NCBI GenBank assembly: GCA_937888775.1
Contig: CALAQT010000363.1
Coordinates: 1 to 27,211, forward strand
Source of the DNA: an uncultured Actinomycetes bacterium
GTDB taxonomy: Bacteria > Actinomycetota > Thermoleophilia > Solirubrobacterales > Solirubrobacteraceae
DNA length: 27,211 nucleotides
Direction of reading: 5' to 3'
The notes under the pieces are model-generated. The model saw only the letters and a program-made list of their open reading frames with translations, was not told where the DNA came from and searched no databases. Of this stretch, positions 1-7,408 are shown piece by piece; within the stretch, counting starts at the first letter, position 1, and each line of letters opens with the position of its first letter. Made by a program: the position numbers and the translations under genes.

Positions 1-266
1 TCCCGGCGTATGGGGCGTGGAACGTCGAGAAGGTGGCGATGGGAACTGGGGAGGCTCTCCCCGGCCCGACGGCCCTGCGGAGATGTGGCGGTCGGAGCGT
101 CTCGTTCTATAACCGGCCTGCGCCGGGAAGTGGACGGGTGCTGGGTGGGCGTCGGAGGCGGCCGCACTACTGCTTGAGCCGACGGGACAACACAACCCGC
201 GGTGAGGGAAGGGCCGCTGCTTCGTTCATGCGTCACGTATAGGGAAGGGCCGGTGAGTGCCACATC
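1..266 (+). ncRNA. Probable 5' part of a group II intron RNA
   Basis: This stretch lies directly upstream of the intron-type reverse transcriptase remnant and has no convincing reading frame. It contains compact GC-rich hairpins such as GGGGAG-GCT-CTCCCC near 49-62. A 12-bp direct repeat (AGGGAAGGGCCG) occurs at 205-216 and 241-252. In bacterial group II introns the structured 5' domains precede the ORF, which fits, but I cannot fold the RNA here or find its 5' boundary, which may lie outside the window. No domain V is visible downstream, so any intron is incomplete. Confidence 0.4.
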
Positions 267-1035
267 GTGGCTAGGACCGCCAAGCAGGATTCAGTCCGAG
301 AACTACAGCGAACGCTCTACCGGGCGGCCAAGGCCGATCCCGGACGTAGGTTCCATGCGCTCTATGACAAGGTCTACCGCAGGGACGTCTTGGAGTTGGG
401 CGTGGGAGTCGGTGCGCGCCAACAAAGGCGCGGCTGGCATTGACCGACAGACCATCGCCGACGTCGAGCGGTACGGCATCGCCAAGCTGTTCGACGAGCT
501 GGCCGCGGATCTGAAGGACGGCAGTTATCGGCCGCTCGCGGCTCGCCGGGTGTTCATCCCGAAACCCGGCGGTTCGACCGAGCAAAGGCCGTTGTCGATC
601 CCGACGGTCCGTGATCGCGTCGTTCAGGCGGCGTTGAAGACGGTGATCGAGCCGATCTTCGAGGCTGACATGCTCGAGTGCTCCTACGGGTTCCGGCCCA
701 GGCGCTCGCAGCACGACGCGCTCCAGGTCCTCATTGATGAGGCGTGGGACGGCAGGCGATGGGTCGCAGAGTCGGACGTCTCGAACTGTTTCGGGGCGAT
801 TCCGCACGACGGGTTGATGTCGGCGATCGAGGAGCGGATCAGTGACCGTCATGTCCTGAAGCTCTTGCGCGCGATGTTGCGCTCAGGGGTCATGGAGGAC
901 GGGGCGGTCACGCGCGAGGTGACGGGAACCCCGCAAGGCGGCGTAATTTCGCCGTGCCTGTGCAACGTCTATCTGCACCGGCTTGACCGGCAGTGGGCAG
1001 ACTGCGGGCATGGGGTTCTCGTTCGTTTCGCCGAC
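267..1035 (+). pseudogene. ltrA-like: Group II intron reverse transcriptase/maturase, frameshifted and 3'-truncated
   Basis: The reading starts at GTG 267 in one frame (RELQRTLYRAAKADPG... KVYRRDVLEL) and continues, after one extra G in the GGG at about 398-400, in another frame with WESVRANKGAAGID, RPLSIPTVRDRVVQ, YGFRPRRSQHDAL and TGTPQGGVISPCLCNVYL. These are the RT0-RT4 blocks of LtrA-type intron-encoded proteins. The gene breaks off inside the catalytic FADD motif: only VRFAD remains before unrelated sequence. The second catalytic Asp, the thumb, the maturase X domain and any endonuclease domain are missing. Normal family length is about 420-600 residues. With a frameshift and no active site it cannot encode an active enzyme. 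The family call is firm. The exact start is uncertain because no good ribosome binding site precedes GTG 267. Confidence 0.85.
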
Positions 1036-1055
1036 TTATGCGGACATCCGCATAA
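1036..1055. repeat. 20-bp near-palindrome at the break point of the RT gene
   Basis: Arms TTATGCGGA (1036-1044) and TCCGCATAA (1047-1055) are perfect inverted repeats separated by CA. The element sits exactly where the reverse transcriptase homology stops and just before an IS-end-like sequence (1057-1072). It could be a recombination or insertion site, or the inner part of an IS terminus. Confidence 0.6.
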
Positions 1056-1056
1056 A

Positions 1057-1072
1057 TCGGCTTAAGTTCACC
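1057..1072 (-). repeat. IS terminal repeat remnant, inverted copy of 1492-1507
   Basis: TCGGCTTAAGTTCACC is the exact reverse complement of the 16 bp at 1492-1507. Its orientation is that of a right-hand IS end whose body would extend to the left, where the truncated reverse transcriptase now lies. Only about 40 bp of such an element could remain. Confidence 0.55.
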
Positions 1073-1490
1073 TCCAATTCTGCTGTTCACGACGTCAACG
1101 AACCGCCTCTGAGACGGTCCACTGACGGCGTTATGTTCATCGTGGCCCCGACGTCAACGACGTCAACGACGTCTGCTGCATGACTCCCCCGCAGCCAGTG
1201 CGCCCACGACGCGGCCGAGGCCGGACCAGCAGGCGCACGAGAGGACCTCGAGGCGGCTGCAGGCGCCATCCACAGCGGTTGCAAGAGGGAATCGGGCGGT
1301 CGACTGCACTGCTCCCACTGCAACGCTTCCTTCACTGCGCCGTTGACGTGCCCAGAGGAGCCGCCTAGAGCGGGACTTCGGTCGTTTCGGTCGTACGCGC
1401 TTACCGCGTCCCGGTCCCGCCGTCCACGCGCGTCGTCGCGTACATGTCAACGACAGCAATCGCCAGTGCTAGCCGGCCGTTTACACCAAC
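1073..1490. other. Gene-free spacer between two IS-end remnants
   Basis: No recognisable gene was found on either strand. The only structure seen is a short tandem repeat GACGTCAAC at 1150-1158 and 1159-1167, continued as GACGTC to 1173, with a further dispersed copy near 1092. The frames that stay open here are arginine- and serine-rich GC artefacts. Confidence 0.5.
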
Positions 1491-1491
1491 G

Positions 1492-1507
1492 GGTGAACTT
1501 AAGCCGA
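1492..1507 (+). repeat. IS terminal repeat remnant, left end
   Basis: GGTGAACTTAAGCCGA, preceded by one more G, stands 37 bp before the start of the IS1595-like transposase fragment. That is the position expected of the left terminal inverted repeat. Its exact reverse complement is at 1057-1072. Confidence 0.55.
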
Positions 1508-1544
1508 CTACTGGCTATCCATCTAAGCGGAGTAGCCTGGTCGG

Positions 1545-1649
1545 ATGCCCCGCCCGGCCGCAGGAGTCCACTACCCGCGATCGCTCGGTGACTTCCAGGC
1601 GTGGTTCCGGACCGATGCCGACTGCTTGGATTATCTGGAGTGGCTGCGC
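1545..1649 (+). pseudogene. IS1595-family transposase, N-terminal fragment
   Basis: From ATG 1545 the frame reads MPRPAAGVHYPRSLGDFQAW followed by a FRTDADCLDYLEWLR stretch. This matches from memory the conserved beginning of IS1595-type (ISXO2-like) transposases, in which a Y-P-x-S...F...W...D-x-x-C-x-x-Y-L-x-x-L-R-W stretch precedes a zinc-binding motif. Homology stops after 35 codons. The zinc finger and the catalytic DDN/E domain are absent, so this is a stub. Unrelated sequence with CAGCGC/CAACGA repeats follows. Together with the repeat at 1492-1507 it marks the left end of a former insertion sequence. Confidence 0.6.
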
Positions 1650-2036
1650 CCATCGCTCCCCACAGCGCCAGCGCCAGCGCCAACGACGCCGAACCGCGTT
1701 TAACGCTTAGCGTGAAAATCCGCACCGTTACTAACTTCGGCTCCAACGGCCGCTTCGTGATCGTCTGGAAGTTCAACGCCGGACAAGAGGTGATCCATCC
1801 ATGGTTCTCGGCCGGGACCCTCGCCGAGTCCGCGTTCCCCTTCGCGCCCGCCAGCTCCAGGCGAGTGATCGTCACGGTGGGGTAGCAGCGCAGCACACAC
1901 CACCCCTGCCTGATGATGCCGTTCAGGCTAGATTCGAATATGACAGGTAGTTTGAAGTGCACCGTGCGGTCGCGGCCGACTGAAACCCGCTTTGGCCGCG
2001 CGCATTCAGCGAGGGCATGACCGTGAAGTCCACCTG
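1650..2036. other. No gene recognised
   Basis: A plus-strand frame ending at 1885 has a weak beta-sandwich flavour (SVKIRTVTNFGSNGRFVIVW), but it lacks a start context and the tryptophan spacing of a carbohydrate-binding module. The sequence is probably degraded mobile-element or gene debris between the IS stub and the end of the sugar operon. Confidence 0.4.
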
Positions 2037-3101
2037 TTAGGCTCTGGGGACGGGAATCGGGGAGCCACCGCTCGCTGAAGACCGGTACATCGCGTTGAGG
2101 AATAGCACGGTGGCCAACCCGAGCTCGCCGGGTGCTTGATTGATGCCGTGGCCGAGGGCTAGCTGGACGAGGTTGTCGACTGGAGCCCAATGGGGGTAAC
2201 GTTCGTCCGCCTCCGGGGCTGGGAGGTCGCGCCGTTTGCCGCCCGTATAGATCCGCACGTCGCCCTGCACCGCGTCGAGCAGAATGTGGCCCGACTTGCC
2301 GAAGATCCTGTACTCGAGCAGCTCTTCTTGATCAGCGTAGACTGATCCGATCGTGCTCAGAGCGCCGATCGCGCCGCCGTGGAAGCGGACCGCGACGGCG
2401 TCGGCGAGATCCACCCGGAGCTCGAATGCCTCGGTGAATGCCGCGACCGTTTCCGGGATCAGTCCCGTCAGCCACATCAGCAGCGCGACCGCGTGCGTCA
2501 GCTGATTGTGCCCCTGGCCGCCTCCGGCGATTGCCGGGTCGCTGTATGTGCTGGCGGTGGGGGCGTTGACCACGTAGTGGAGCACGTCCCGGTACGGCTC
2601 AGGGTTGCCTCTATACAACTCGCGCACGATCGACGCAAAGAGGCAGGTGACGTGCTCGATCTCGCCGATAACGCCATTGGCAAGATGGTCGCGGAGATCG
2701 AGAAGTTGGCGGTTGTAGTGCCACGGGTAGCTGATCACGAGCTCGACCTCGTGCTGGCGCGCGAGTGCGATCAGCTCGTGGCAATGGTCGGGGTCCTGGA
2801 CCATCGGCTTTTCGAGCAGGACGTGCACGCCCCGCGAAAGTGCGGCGCGGGCGCATTCGTAGTGAAACGCTGGAGGCACAGCGACCACGACAGCATCGGG
2901 TTCGGTTTCGTCAAGGAGCTGCTCGGCTGACTCGAAGCCTGCGGAGACACCGAACGCCTGGGCGGCAGCGGCACGATTCTGGCGGTTCGAATCGGCCAAG
3001 CCAACGATTGCAGCGGAATCGTTGCGCTGCAGAGCAGGCAGGTGGGCGTAGGTTGCCCACCATCCGCATCCGATCACCCCGACGCGTACCGTGTCAGTCA
3101 C
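2037..3101 (-). CDS. Gfo/Idh/MocA-family NAD(P)-dependent oxidoreductase
   Basis: A 354-residue protein with an N-terminal Rossmann fold. The GVIGCGWW nucleotide-binding turn is at residues 8-15, and the family EKP motif at 97-99 carries the lysine that positions substrate and cofactor. The C-terminal alpha/beta domain contains GQGHNQLTHAV, matching the family's catalytic histidine region. Length is normal. Relatives oxidise or reduce sugars, inositols and sugar acids in the cytoplasm; the substrate cannot be read from sequence. It is the last gene of the minus-strand operon, and its start overlaps the end of the upstream lactonase-like gene by 8 bp, implying translational coupling. It probably supplies one oxidation step on a free sugar or keto-deoxy acid. 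Confidence 0.9.
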   Translation of the reverse strand: MTDTVRVGVIGCGWWATYAHLPALQRNDSAAIVGLADSNRQNRAAAAQAFGVSAGFESAEQLLDETEPDAVVVAVPPAFHYECARAALSRGVHVLLEKPMVQDPDHCHELIALARQHEVELVISYPWHYNRQLLDLRDHLANGVIGEIEHVTCLFASIVRELYRGNPEPYRDVLHYVVNAPTASTYSDPAIAGGGQGHNQLTHAVALLMWLTGLIPETVAAFTEAFELRVDLADAVAVRFHGGAIGALSTIGSVYADQEELLEYRIFGKSGHILLDAVQGDVRIYTGGKRRDLPAPEADERYPHWAPVDNLVQLALGHGINQAPGELGLATVLFLNAMYRSSASGGSPIPVPRA

Positions 3102-3975
3102 CGAGTCCGAAGATCCTGATCGCGTTCTCGCAGAACAAGGCGCGCTGCTCCGCCGGTGAGAAGTCGGAGATGATAGAGGCGTACGCGTCGATCACATCCC
3201 CGTAGGAGCTGAACAGGCGATCGACTGGCCAGTTCGTGCCGAAGAAGCTTCGCTCAGTTCCAAACGCCTCGACGCAGCCGAGCACCCACGGCCGGATCGA
3301 GTCGACCGTCCAGTTGTGGTCGCACTGTCCCAGGCCGGAGATCTTGATCACGGTGTTGTCGGCTCCTGCCAACAGGTGCAACCCTTGCCGCCACAGCTCG
3401 AAGTACTCGGCTGAGCGCTGCCGGGGGTAGCCGGCGTGATCGATGCAGAGCGTGATTGCCGGGAACCGGTCAGCGAGCTCGCGGGCGAGGCTGAAATCCT
3501 CGACCGCCGGATCGTCGCAGCAGACAAGTCCGTGCTCCTCGAGCAGCGCGTAGCCACGGAGCCAGCTCGGGTTCGACAGGTAATCGTCGTAGCGGAGGTC
3601 GCGGACGCCGCAGACGTTGGGGTATTCGGTGTGCTGTGCGAGCACGCATTCGGCGTCAGGCGCCGACAGGTTGATGCCGGCCACGATCCCGTTGGGGACT
3701 CCGAGCCGCTCGGAGAACGTCTGGATCCAGCGAGTCTCCTCGACCGGGTCGGTACTGCCGATCGCCGCTTGGACATGGATCACCTTTGCGACGTTGTGAA
3801 ACCGGGTCTCGGCGATGAAGTCGTCGGCCCAATAGCGGATCGACTTAATTGCTTCGTAGTCGCCCAGCTCGGGATCCTCCGCGTCCGGCGTCAGCCATTC
3901 GTAGCGCAGCGCTCGGTTGCGCAGGTCGTGGAAGTGAACGTGAGCGTCTGTGAATGACGGAGCCGCGTGTGGCAT
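3094..3975 (-). CDS. COG3618-type amidohydrolase (sugar lactonase-like)
   Basis: A 293-residue single-domain TIM-barrel amidohydrolase. The metal-binding HxH (DAHVHF, His12 and His14) lies near the N-terminus. GVRDLRYDDY, CIDHAG and FGTNWPVD follow in the order seen in the COG3618 group, which includes L-fucono-1,5-lactonase, L-rhamnono-lactonase and 2-pyrone-4,6-dicarboxylate hydrolase. The last motif has Asn where several relatives have Asp, a common variant. Between an SDR dehydrogenase and a Gfo/Idh enzyme, and near two sugar-acid dehydratases, hydrolysis of an aldonolactone is the most economical role. Its start shares one base with the SDR stop codon (TGATG), so it is very likely translated by coupling. 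The exact lactone is unknown. Confidence 0.85.
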   Translation of the reverse strand: MPHAAPSFTDAHVHFHDLRNRALRYEWLTPDAEDPELGDYEAIKSIRYWADDFIAETRFHNVAKVIHVQAAIGSTDPVEETRWIQTFSERLGVPNGIVAGINLSAPDAECVLAQHTEYPNVCGVRDLRYDDYLSNPSWLRGYALLEEHGLVCCDDPAVEDFSLARELADRFPAITLCIDHAGYPRQRSAEYFELWRQGLHLLAGADNTVIKISGLGQCDHNWTVDSIRPWVLGCVEAFGTERSFFGTNWPVDRLFSSYGDVIDAYASIISDFSPAEQRALFCENAIRIFGLGD

Positions 3976-4763
3976 CAGCGGGTTCCTGGGATGACGCCGA
4001 GGCGGGCTCCCCCGTCAACGTCGAGGGAGACGCCGGTTAGAAAGGAGGCGTGCTCGGAGACAAAGAACAGCACCGCGTCCGCGATGTCCGATTCGGTTGA
4101 GTTGCGTCCGAGCAGGTTGGTGCTGGCGGCGGCGGCTGTGATCTCCTCCGGTGATGCGCCGACATGCGCGACCTTCCAATCCAGCACCCTCTGACCCATG
4201 GGCGTTGTGGGACAGCCGACTGGGCAGATGCAGTTGACCGTCGTGTGGCTGGCGGCGAGCTCGGCGGCTAATGACTCGGTGAGGCCGATCAGTCCGAACT
4301 TGGAGGCGCAGTAGGCGGTCTGTCGGGCGAAGCCACGACGGCCGCAATCGGAGGAGATCGTGACGATTCGTCCGCGACCAGAGCGAGCGATGTGCGGGGC
4401 GGCGGCTTGTGAGACTAGAAACGCTCCCTTGAGGTTGATGTCGAGCGTGGAGTCCCAGTCCTCCTCGGTGACCTCCTCGAGCGGCTTGATGTGGAACACA
4501 CCGGCGCTGATCACAAGCGTGTCGAGCGCCCCGAGTATGCGTACTGCCTCGTCCACCGCAGCGCTCACCTGGTCTGTCGAGCGGACGTCGGCCTGAATCG
4601 CGGCGACCCCGGGGAGCTCGTCAGCCACCTGCTCAAGCCGTTCCTGGTTGACGTCCAGGATTGCCACCCGGGAGCCCAGCGCCATCAGCCGTCGGCTGAT
4701 CTCGACGCCGAAGCCAGAAGCGCCCCCGGTGACGAGCGCCTTTCTGTCCTCTGCCACCTGCAT
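3975..4763 (-). CDS. SDR-family sugar / keto-deoxy acid dehydrogenase
   Basis: A 262-residue classical short-chain dehydrogenase. The cofactor motif TGGASGFG is at residues 12-19, an SAG variant of the NAG motif follows, the active-site Ser is in TISSDCG (about 137-138), and the catalytic YCASK has Tyr151 and Lys155. Asp37 at the end of beta-2 (AILDVN) suggests NAD preference. Length is typical. Related enzymes act as L-fucose/L-rhamnose dehydrogenases or 2-keto-3-deoxy-L-fuconate dehydrogenases, either of which suits the adjacent lactonase and dehydratases. The start is secured by a strong Shine-Dalgarno AAGGAG 7 nt upstream. The next gene overlaps by one base. Confidence 0.9.
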   Translation of the reverse strand: MQVAEDRKALVTGGASGFGVEISRRLMALGSRVAILDVNQERLEQVADELPGVAAIQADVRSTDQVSAAVDEAVRILGALDTLVISAGVFHIKPLEEVTEEDWDSTLDINLKGAFLVSQAAAPHIARSGRGRIVTISSDCGRRGFARQTAYCASKFGLIGLTESLAAELAASHTTVNCICPVGCPTTPMGQRVLDWKVAHVGASPEEITAAAASTNLLGRNSTESDIADAVLFFVSEHASFLTGVSLDVDGGARLGVIPGTR

Positions 4764-4770
4764 TGCTCTT

Positions 4771-4776
4771 CTCCTT
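4771..4776 (-). promoter_or_regulatory. Strong ribosome binding site for the SDR gene
   Basis: The minus-strand sequence AAGGAG lies 7 nt before ATG 4763. It fixes the start, and most neighbours in this operon lack anything comparable. Confidence 0.75.
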
Positions 4777-4786
4777 CCTCGCGGCC

Positions 4787-5767
4787 TCAGCGCGCGATCG
4801 CTCGTGGTGATGAGTGACTGCTTGCCTGCACGGCCTCGGTCACGCGTACACTGCGCACGCCGTCCCAGCCGTCGGCGTGAAAATGCGCACCTCCGTGCAC
4901 GGCGACGGCAAATGCCTCGAGTTGAAGCACGTACGGGCTCTGGCTCCTCGACAGCAGCTCATTGCCATCAGGTCCGATCAGCCTGCCCTCCGGCTGCATT
5001 GTCAGTGCCCCCTCCGCTGCGAGGCTGCCATCGGTTCCATGCACGACGATGCCATTCGGGTGTAGCTCGAATCTTCGCGTCACCTGTATGTCCGCAAGGC
5101 AGTCGCCGAAGGACATCGTGATCAGATCAATCTGATCCATCTGATCGGGCGTGGCATCTGTGATTGCGCTGATGCCGGCTGGTTCGCGGCCCAGCAACCA
5201 GCAGCAGAGATCGAGCACATGGACTCCTATGCCCATGATCGCGCCGCCGCCAGCGATCTGTGGATCGTTCTTCCAGGGAGCTAGAGAGGAGAGGTTGTTC
5301 ATCCCCCAGCTCACGCGGATCAGTCTCGGCTCGCCGATGGCACCAGTCTCGAGCAGCCGCTTCAGCTCCCGGATCGCGGCGTGGTGCCGCACGTGAAAAC
5401 CGACGCCAAGGACGAGCTCGCGACGGTCCGCGGCGCGAGCCATCTCGACCGCGTCGGCCTCCGTCAGCGCCATCGGCTTCTCGACGAGCACATGTTTGTT
5501 CGCGCCCAGCGCCGACAGCGTCTGAGAAGGGTGAAGCCCGTTGGGCGTGGCGATGTAGACGGCGTCGATCTCGTCGTCAGCGAGCATCTCATCGAAGCTC
5601 TGATAGATCCGGTCGATGGCGCAGTCGTGCGCAAGGCGCTTCGCATTCTCGGGGCTCCGGGCTGTGCATCCGATGACTTCGACCCCGGCGGCCTCATGCC
5701 CTGCTCTCGCCATCAGCTCCGAGATCTGGCCAGCGCCGACGATGCCAAGTTTCAGCGATTCGCTCAT
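4787..5767 (-). CDS. Second Gfo/Idh/MocA-family oxidoreductase
   Basis: A 326-residue protein. The Rossmann motif GIVGAGQIS is at residues 8-16, the EKP motif at 96-98, and GGGAIMGIGVHVLDLCCWLLG in the second domain matches the substrate-binding/catalytic helix of the family. It is clearly different from the gene at 2037-3101, so this is not a recent duplication. ATG 5767 was chosen because it leaves the usual 6-7 residues before the first beta strand; an in-frame GTG at 5776 would add three residues, and neither has a clear ribosome binding site. It lies 20 bp upstream of the SDR gene and just downstream of the dehydrogenase fragment, all on one strand. Likely role: NAD(P)-dependent sugar or inositol dehydrogenase. 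Confidence 0.88.
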   Translation of the reverse strand: MSESLKLGIVGAGQISELMARAGHEAAGVEVIGCTARSPENAKRLAHDCAIDRIYQSFDEMLADDEIDAVYIATPNGLHPSQTLSALGANKHVLVEKPMALTEADAVEMARAADRRELVLGVGFHVRHHAAIRELKRLLETGAIGEPRLIRVSWGMNNLSSLAPWKNDPQIAGGGAIMGIGVHVLDLCCWLLGREPAGISAITDATPDQMDQIDLITMSFGDCLADIQVTRRFELHPNGIVVHGTDGSLAAEGALTMQPEGRLIGPDGNELLSRSQSPYVLQLEAFAVAVHGGAHFHADGWDGVRSVRVTEAVQASSHSSPRAIAR

Positions 5768-5780
5768 CCGAGCCACTCGC

Positions 5781-6083
5781 TCAGCACGTGACCGCTGCCG
5801 TGCCGCTGCCGGGCCGACCGTTCACTGCCGCGCAGCGCAGGGGCTCGCCGGATAGAAAACGAGTCGCCTCGAGCGCAACCTCACGCTGCAGCCGGACGCG
5901 CGCAGCATCGGAGAGCCAGGCGACGTGCGGAGTCGCCACCACGTTCGCGAAGCCCAGTAGCGGGTGATCTGCAGGCAAGGGCTCCGGCTCGAAGGTGTCG
6001 AGTCCGGCACCTTCGGGCCGGAGATCTTGATCACGCATCGCCTCGGCGATCAGCCGATGTGGTTGGGGTGTGGGGGGACTCAT
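5781..6083 (-). pseudogene. D-isomer-specific 2-hydroxyacid dehydrogenase, C-terminal fragment
   Basis: The frame keeps only the last third of a 2-hydroxyacid dehydrogenase: AGLDTFEPEPLPADHPL, NVVATPHVAWLSDAARVR and a final catalytic-domain helix. The catalytic Glu (FEPEP) and His (TPH) are present. The NAD-binding Rossmann core and the N-terminal substrate domain, about 220 residues, are missing. The first residues after ATG 6083 are proline-rich and unlike the family, so the start is an artefact of truncation. It ends a few bases before the following oxidoreductase, which suggests that an intact copy once headed the minus-strand operon. The intact enzyme would have reduced or oxidised a 2-keto/2-hydroxy acid. 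Confidence 0.75.
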
Positions 6084-6091
6084 AAGATGAC

Positions 6092-6121
6092 TTGACGACT
6101 AGGTGACCAGTAGTCTACAGT
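6092..6121 (+). promoter_or_regulatory. Candidate promoter with an internal operator-like palindrome
   Basis: TTGACG (6092-6097) and TACAGT (6116-6121), 18 bp apart, resemble -35 and -10 boxes facing the dehydratase run. Between them GACTA (6097-6101) and TAGTC (6111-6115) form an inverted repeat around GGTGACCAG, a position suited to a GntR-type repressor of sugar-acid genes. The regulator itself is not in the window. Confidence 0.45.
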
Positions 6122-6207
6122 AGCGCACCGTGAACGACAAGTCGACCTATTTGGCCAGCTTCCGGACCACGCGAGTGTGGGTCGTCGCTGGCGAGAGGAG
6201 CGCATAG

Positions 6208-6252
6208 ATGACTGGCGTCCCGGATCTCGACACACCGGAAGAAGTCACGTGA
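6208..6252 (+). CDS. Possible 14-codon leader ORF
   Basis: ATG 6208 follows a good GAGAGGAG ribosome binding site (6191-6198) and encodes MTGVPDLDTPEEVT. Its TGA lies within GTGA, overlapping the dehydratase GTG start by 4 bp. The dehydratase has no ribosome binding site of its own, so translation by coupling from this short ORF is plausible. The peptide may have no function itself. Confidence 0.35.
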   Translation: MTGVPDLDTPEEVT

Positions 6253-7388
6253 CACGAGTAGTGAGCCTCACTACCTTCCCGGTGACCTACCGCGAGCCCA
6301 ACGCCAACATGCAGCAGAGATACCTGCTGTTCGTACGCGCACGAACCGACGATGGTCTGAGCGGCTGGGGGGAGGCCGTCACACAATTCGGGCCGGCGAC
6401 TCGGGCCACCGCCACACTCGTCGCGGACCTGGCGGACTTGGTCGTGGGCCGCAGCGCGCTTGACAACCTCGAGATCTGGCAGAAACTGCGCCAAACCACG
6501 TGGTGGTACGGCTATCGCGGCGGCATCGTCTCATTCGCGATCGCCGCGATCGACATGGCCCTCTGGGACCTCAAGGGAAAGCTGCTTGGACAATCCCTCA
6601 GCACGCTGCTGGGCGGGGCGCGACAGCCGCGCTTGCCAGCAATCGCAGCCACAATTACCTCCGACCGATCGCTCGAGGAAGAAGCTGAACTGCACGCCAA
6701 CTACGTGCGCGATGGTGGCTTGATGGGCATCAAGGTCGGGCTCGGAGGTGCCGAAGGTAACAAGTTCGGAAGCGACGCCAAGCTTGATGCTCAACTCATC
6801 GGCCTGATTAGGGAGTCGATCGGGGCGGACGCTTTGCTTGCAGTCGATCGACTTCAGCGCCACCAATGGGACCTTCAGAGCGCGATCTGGCGAGCGGCAG
6901 CCTTCAGCGATCAGGACGTGAAATGGCTTGAAGAGCCATTCGAACCGACCGACGTCAATGGATTTCGCCACCTACGTTCACGCAGCGACCTAATGCTCGC
7001 GGGGGGTGAGAGAGAATGGGACGAAGCTGGCTATACGGAACTAATCGAGCGTGAGGTCGTCGACGTCGTCGGGTGCGATCCCGGGCGGGCGAATGGCGTC
7101 ACCGGGCTGGTTCGCGTGATCGAGATGATCGAGCGCGGCAGTCTGTGGTTCAACTCGCATTCGTGGTCCAGCGCGGTCAACACGGCCGCGTCGATCGCGC
7201 TATCGGCTTCCACCACACGCTGCCTGTGCCAAGAGATCAAGCCGGTCCCGAGTCCGATGCAGGAAGAGCTAATCGCCGAACCGTTCATCATCACAGACGG
7301 ATGGATCGAGGTGCCGACCGCGCCAGGGCTCGGAGTCGAGCCCGACGAAGCCGTGCTGCGCAAATACGACGCCGCAACCGTAAGATAG
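6249..7388 (+). CDS. Enolase-superfamily (mandelate racemase subgroup) sugar-acid dehydratase
   Basis: A 379-residue protein with an N-terminal capping domain and a C-terminal modified TIM barrel (WWYGYRGGIVSFAIAAIDMA, then the barrel). Candidate metal ligands are Asp200, Glu228 and Glu254. Asp277 (CDPGRANG) and His304 (FNSHSW) form the Asp-His dyad of the mandelate racemase subgroup, which includes L-fuconate, D-galactonate and L-rhamnonate dehydratases. Lys162 (GIKVG) matches the second Lys of the usual KxK, while the first is Gly. Length is nearer galactonate dehydratase (~382) than L-fuconate dehydratase (~440). Expected reaction: loss of water from an aldonate to give a 2-keto-3-deoxy acid. 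GTG 6249 was chosen because it begins the conserved TRVVSLTTFPV strand. It is first in a plus-strand run with the broken hydrolase. Confidence 0.85.
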   Translation: MTRVVSLTTFPVTYREPNANMQQRYLLFVRARTDDGLSGWGEAVTQFGPATRATATLVADLADLVVGRSALDNLEIWQKLRQTTWWYGYRGGIVSFAIAAIDMALWDLKGKLLGQSLSTLLGGARQPRLPAIAATITSDRSLEEEAELHANYVRDGGLMGIKVGLGGAEGNKFGSDAKLDAQLIGLIRESIGADALLAVDRLQRHQWDLQSAIWRAAAFSDQDVKWLEEPFEPTDVNGFRHLRSRSDLMLAGGEREWDEAGYTELIEREVVDVVGCDPGRANGVTGLVRVIEMIERGSLWFNSHSWSSAVNTAASIALSASTTRCLCQEIKPVPSPMQEELIAEPFIITDGWIEVPTAPGLGVEPDEAVLRKYDAATVR

Positions 7389-7408
7389 GCCAAGCGGGAC
7401 GCGAAGCG

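Noticed and set aside
1601..1885. Possible carbohydrate-binding module fragment (SVKIRTVTNFGSNGRFVIVW...)
   Set aside because: Only a vague beta-sandwich pattern; no conserved surface tryptophans, no signal peptide and no attached enzyme.
2379..2930. Long plus-strand frame opposite the first oxidoreductase
   Set aside because: It is the antisense shadow of a gene with clear family motifs; similar shadows occur opposite 3436-3957 and 13862-14773.
2975..3010. GGTTCGAATC-like T-arm suggesting a tRNA
   Set aside because: It lies inside the oxidoreductase coding sequence, with no acceptor or anticodon stem around it. No other tRNA and no CRISPR-like regular repeat array was seen in the window.
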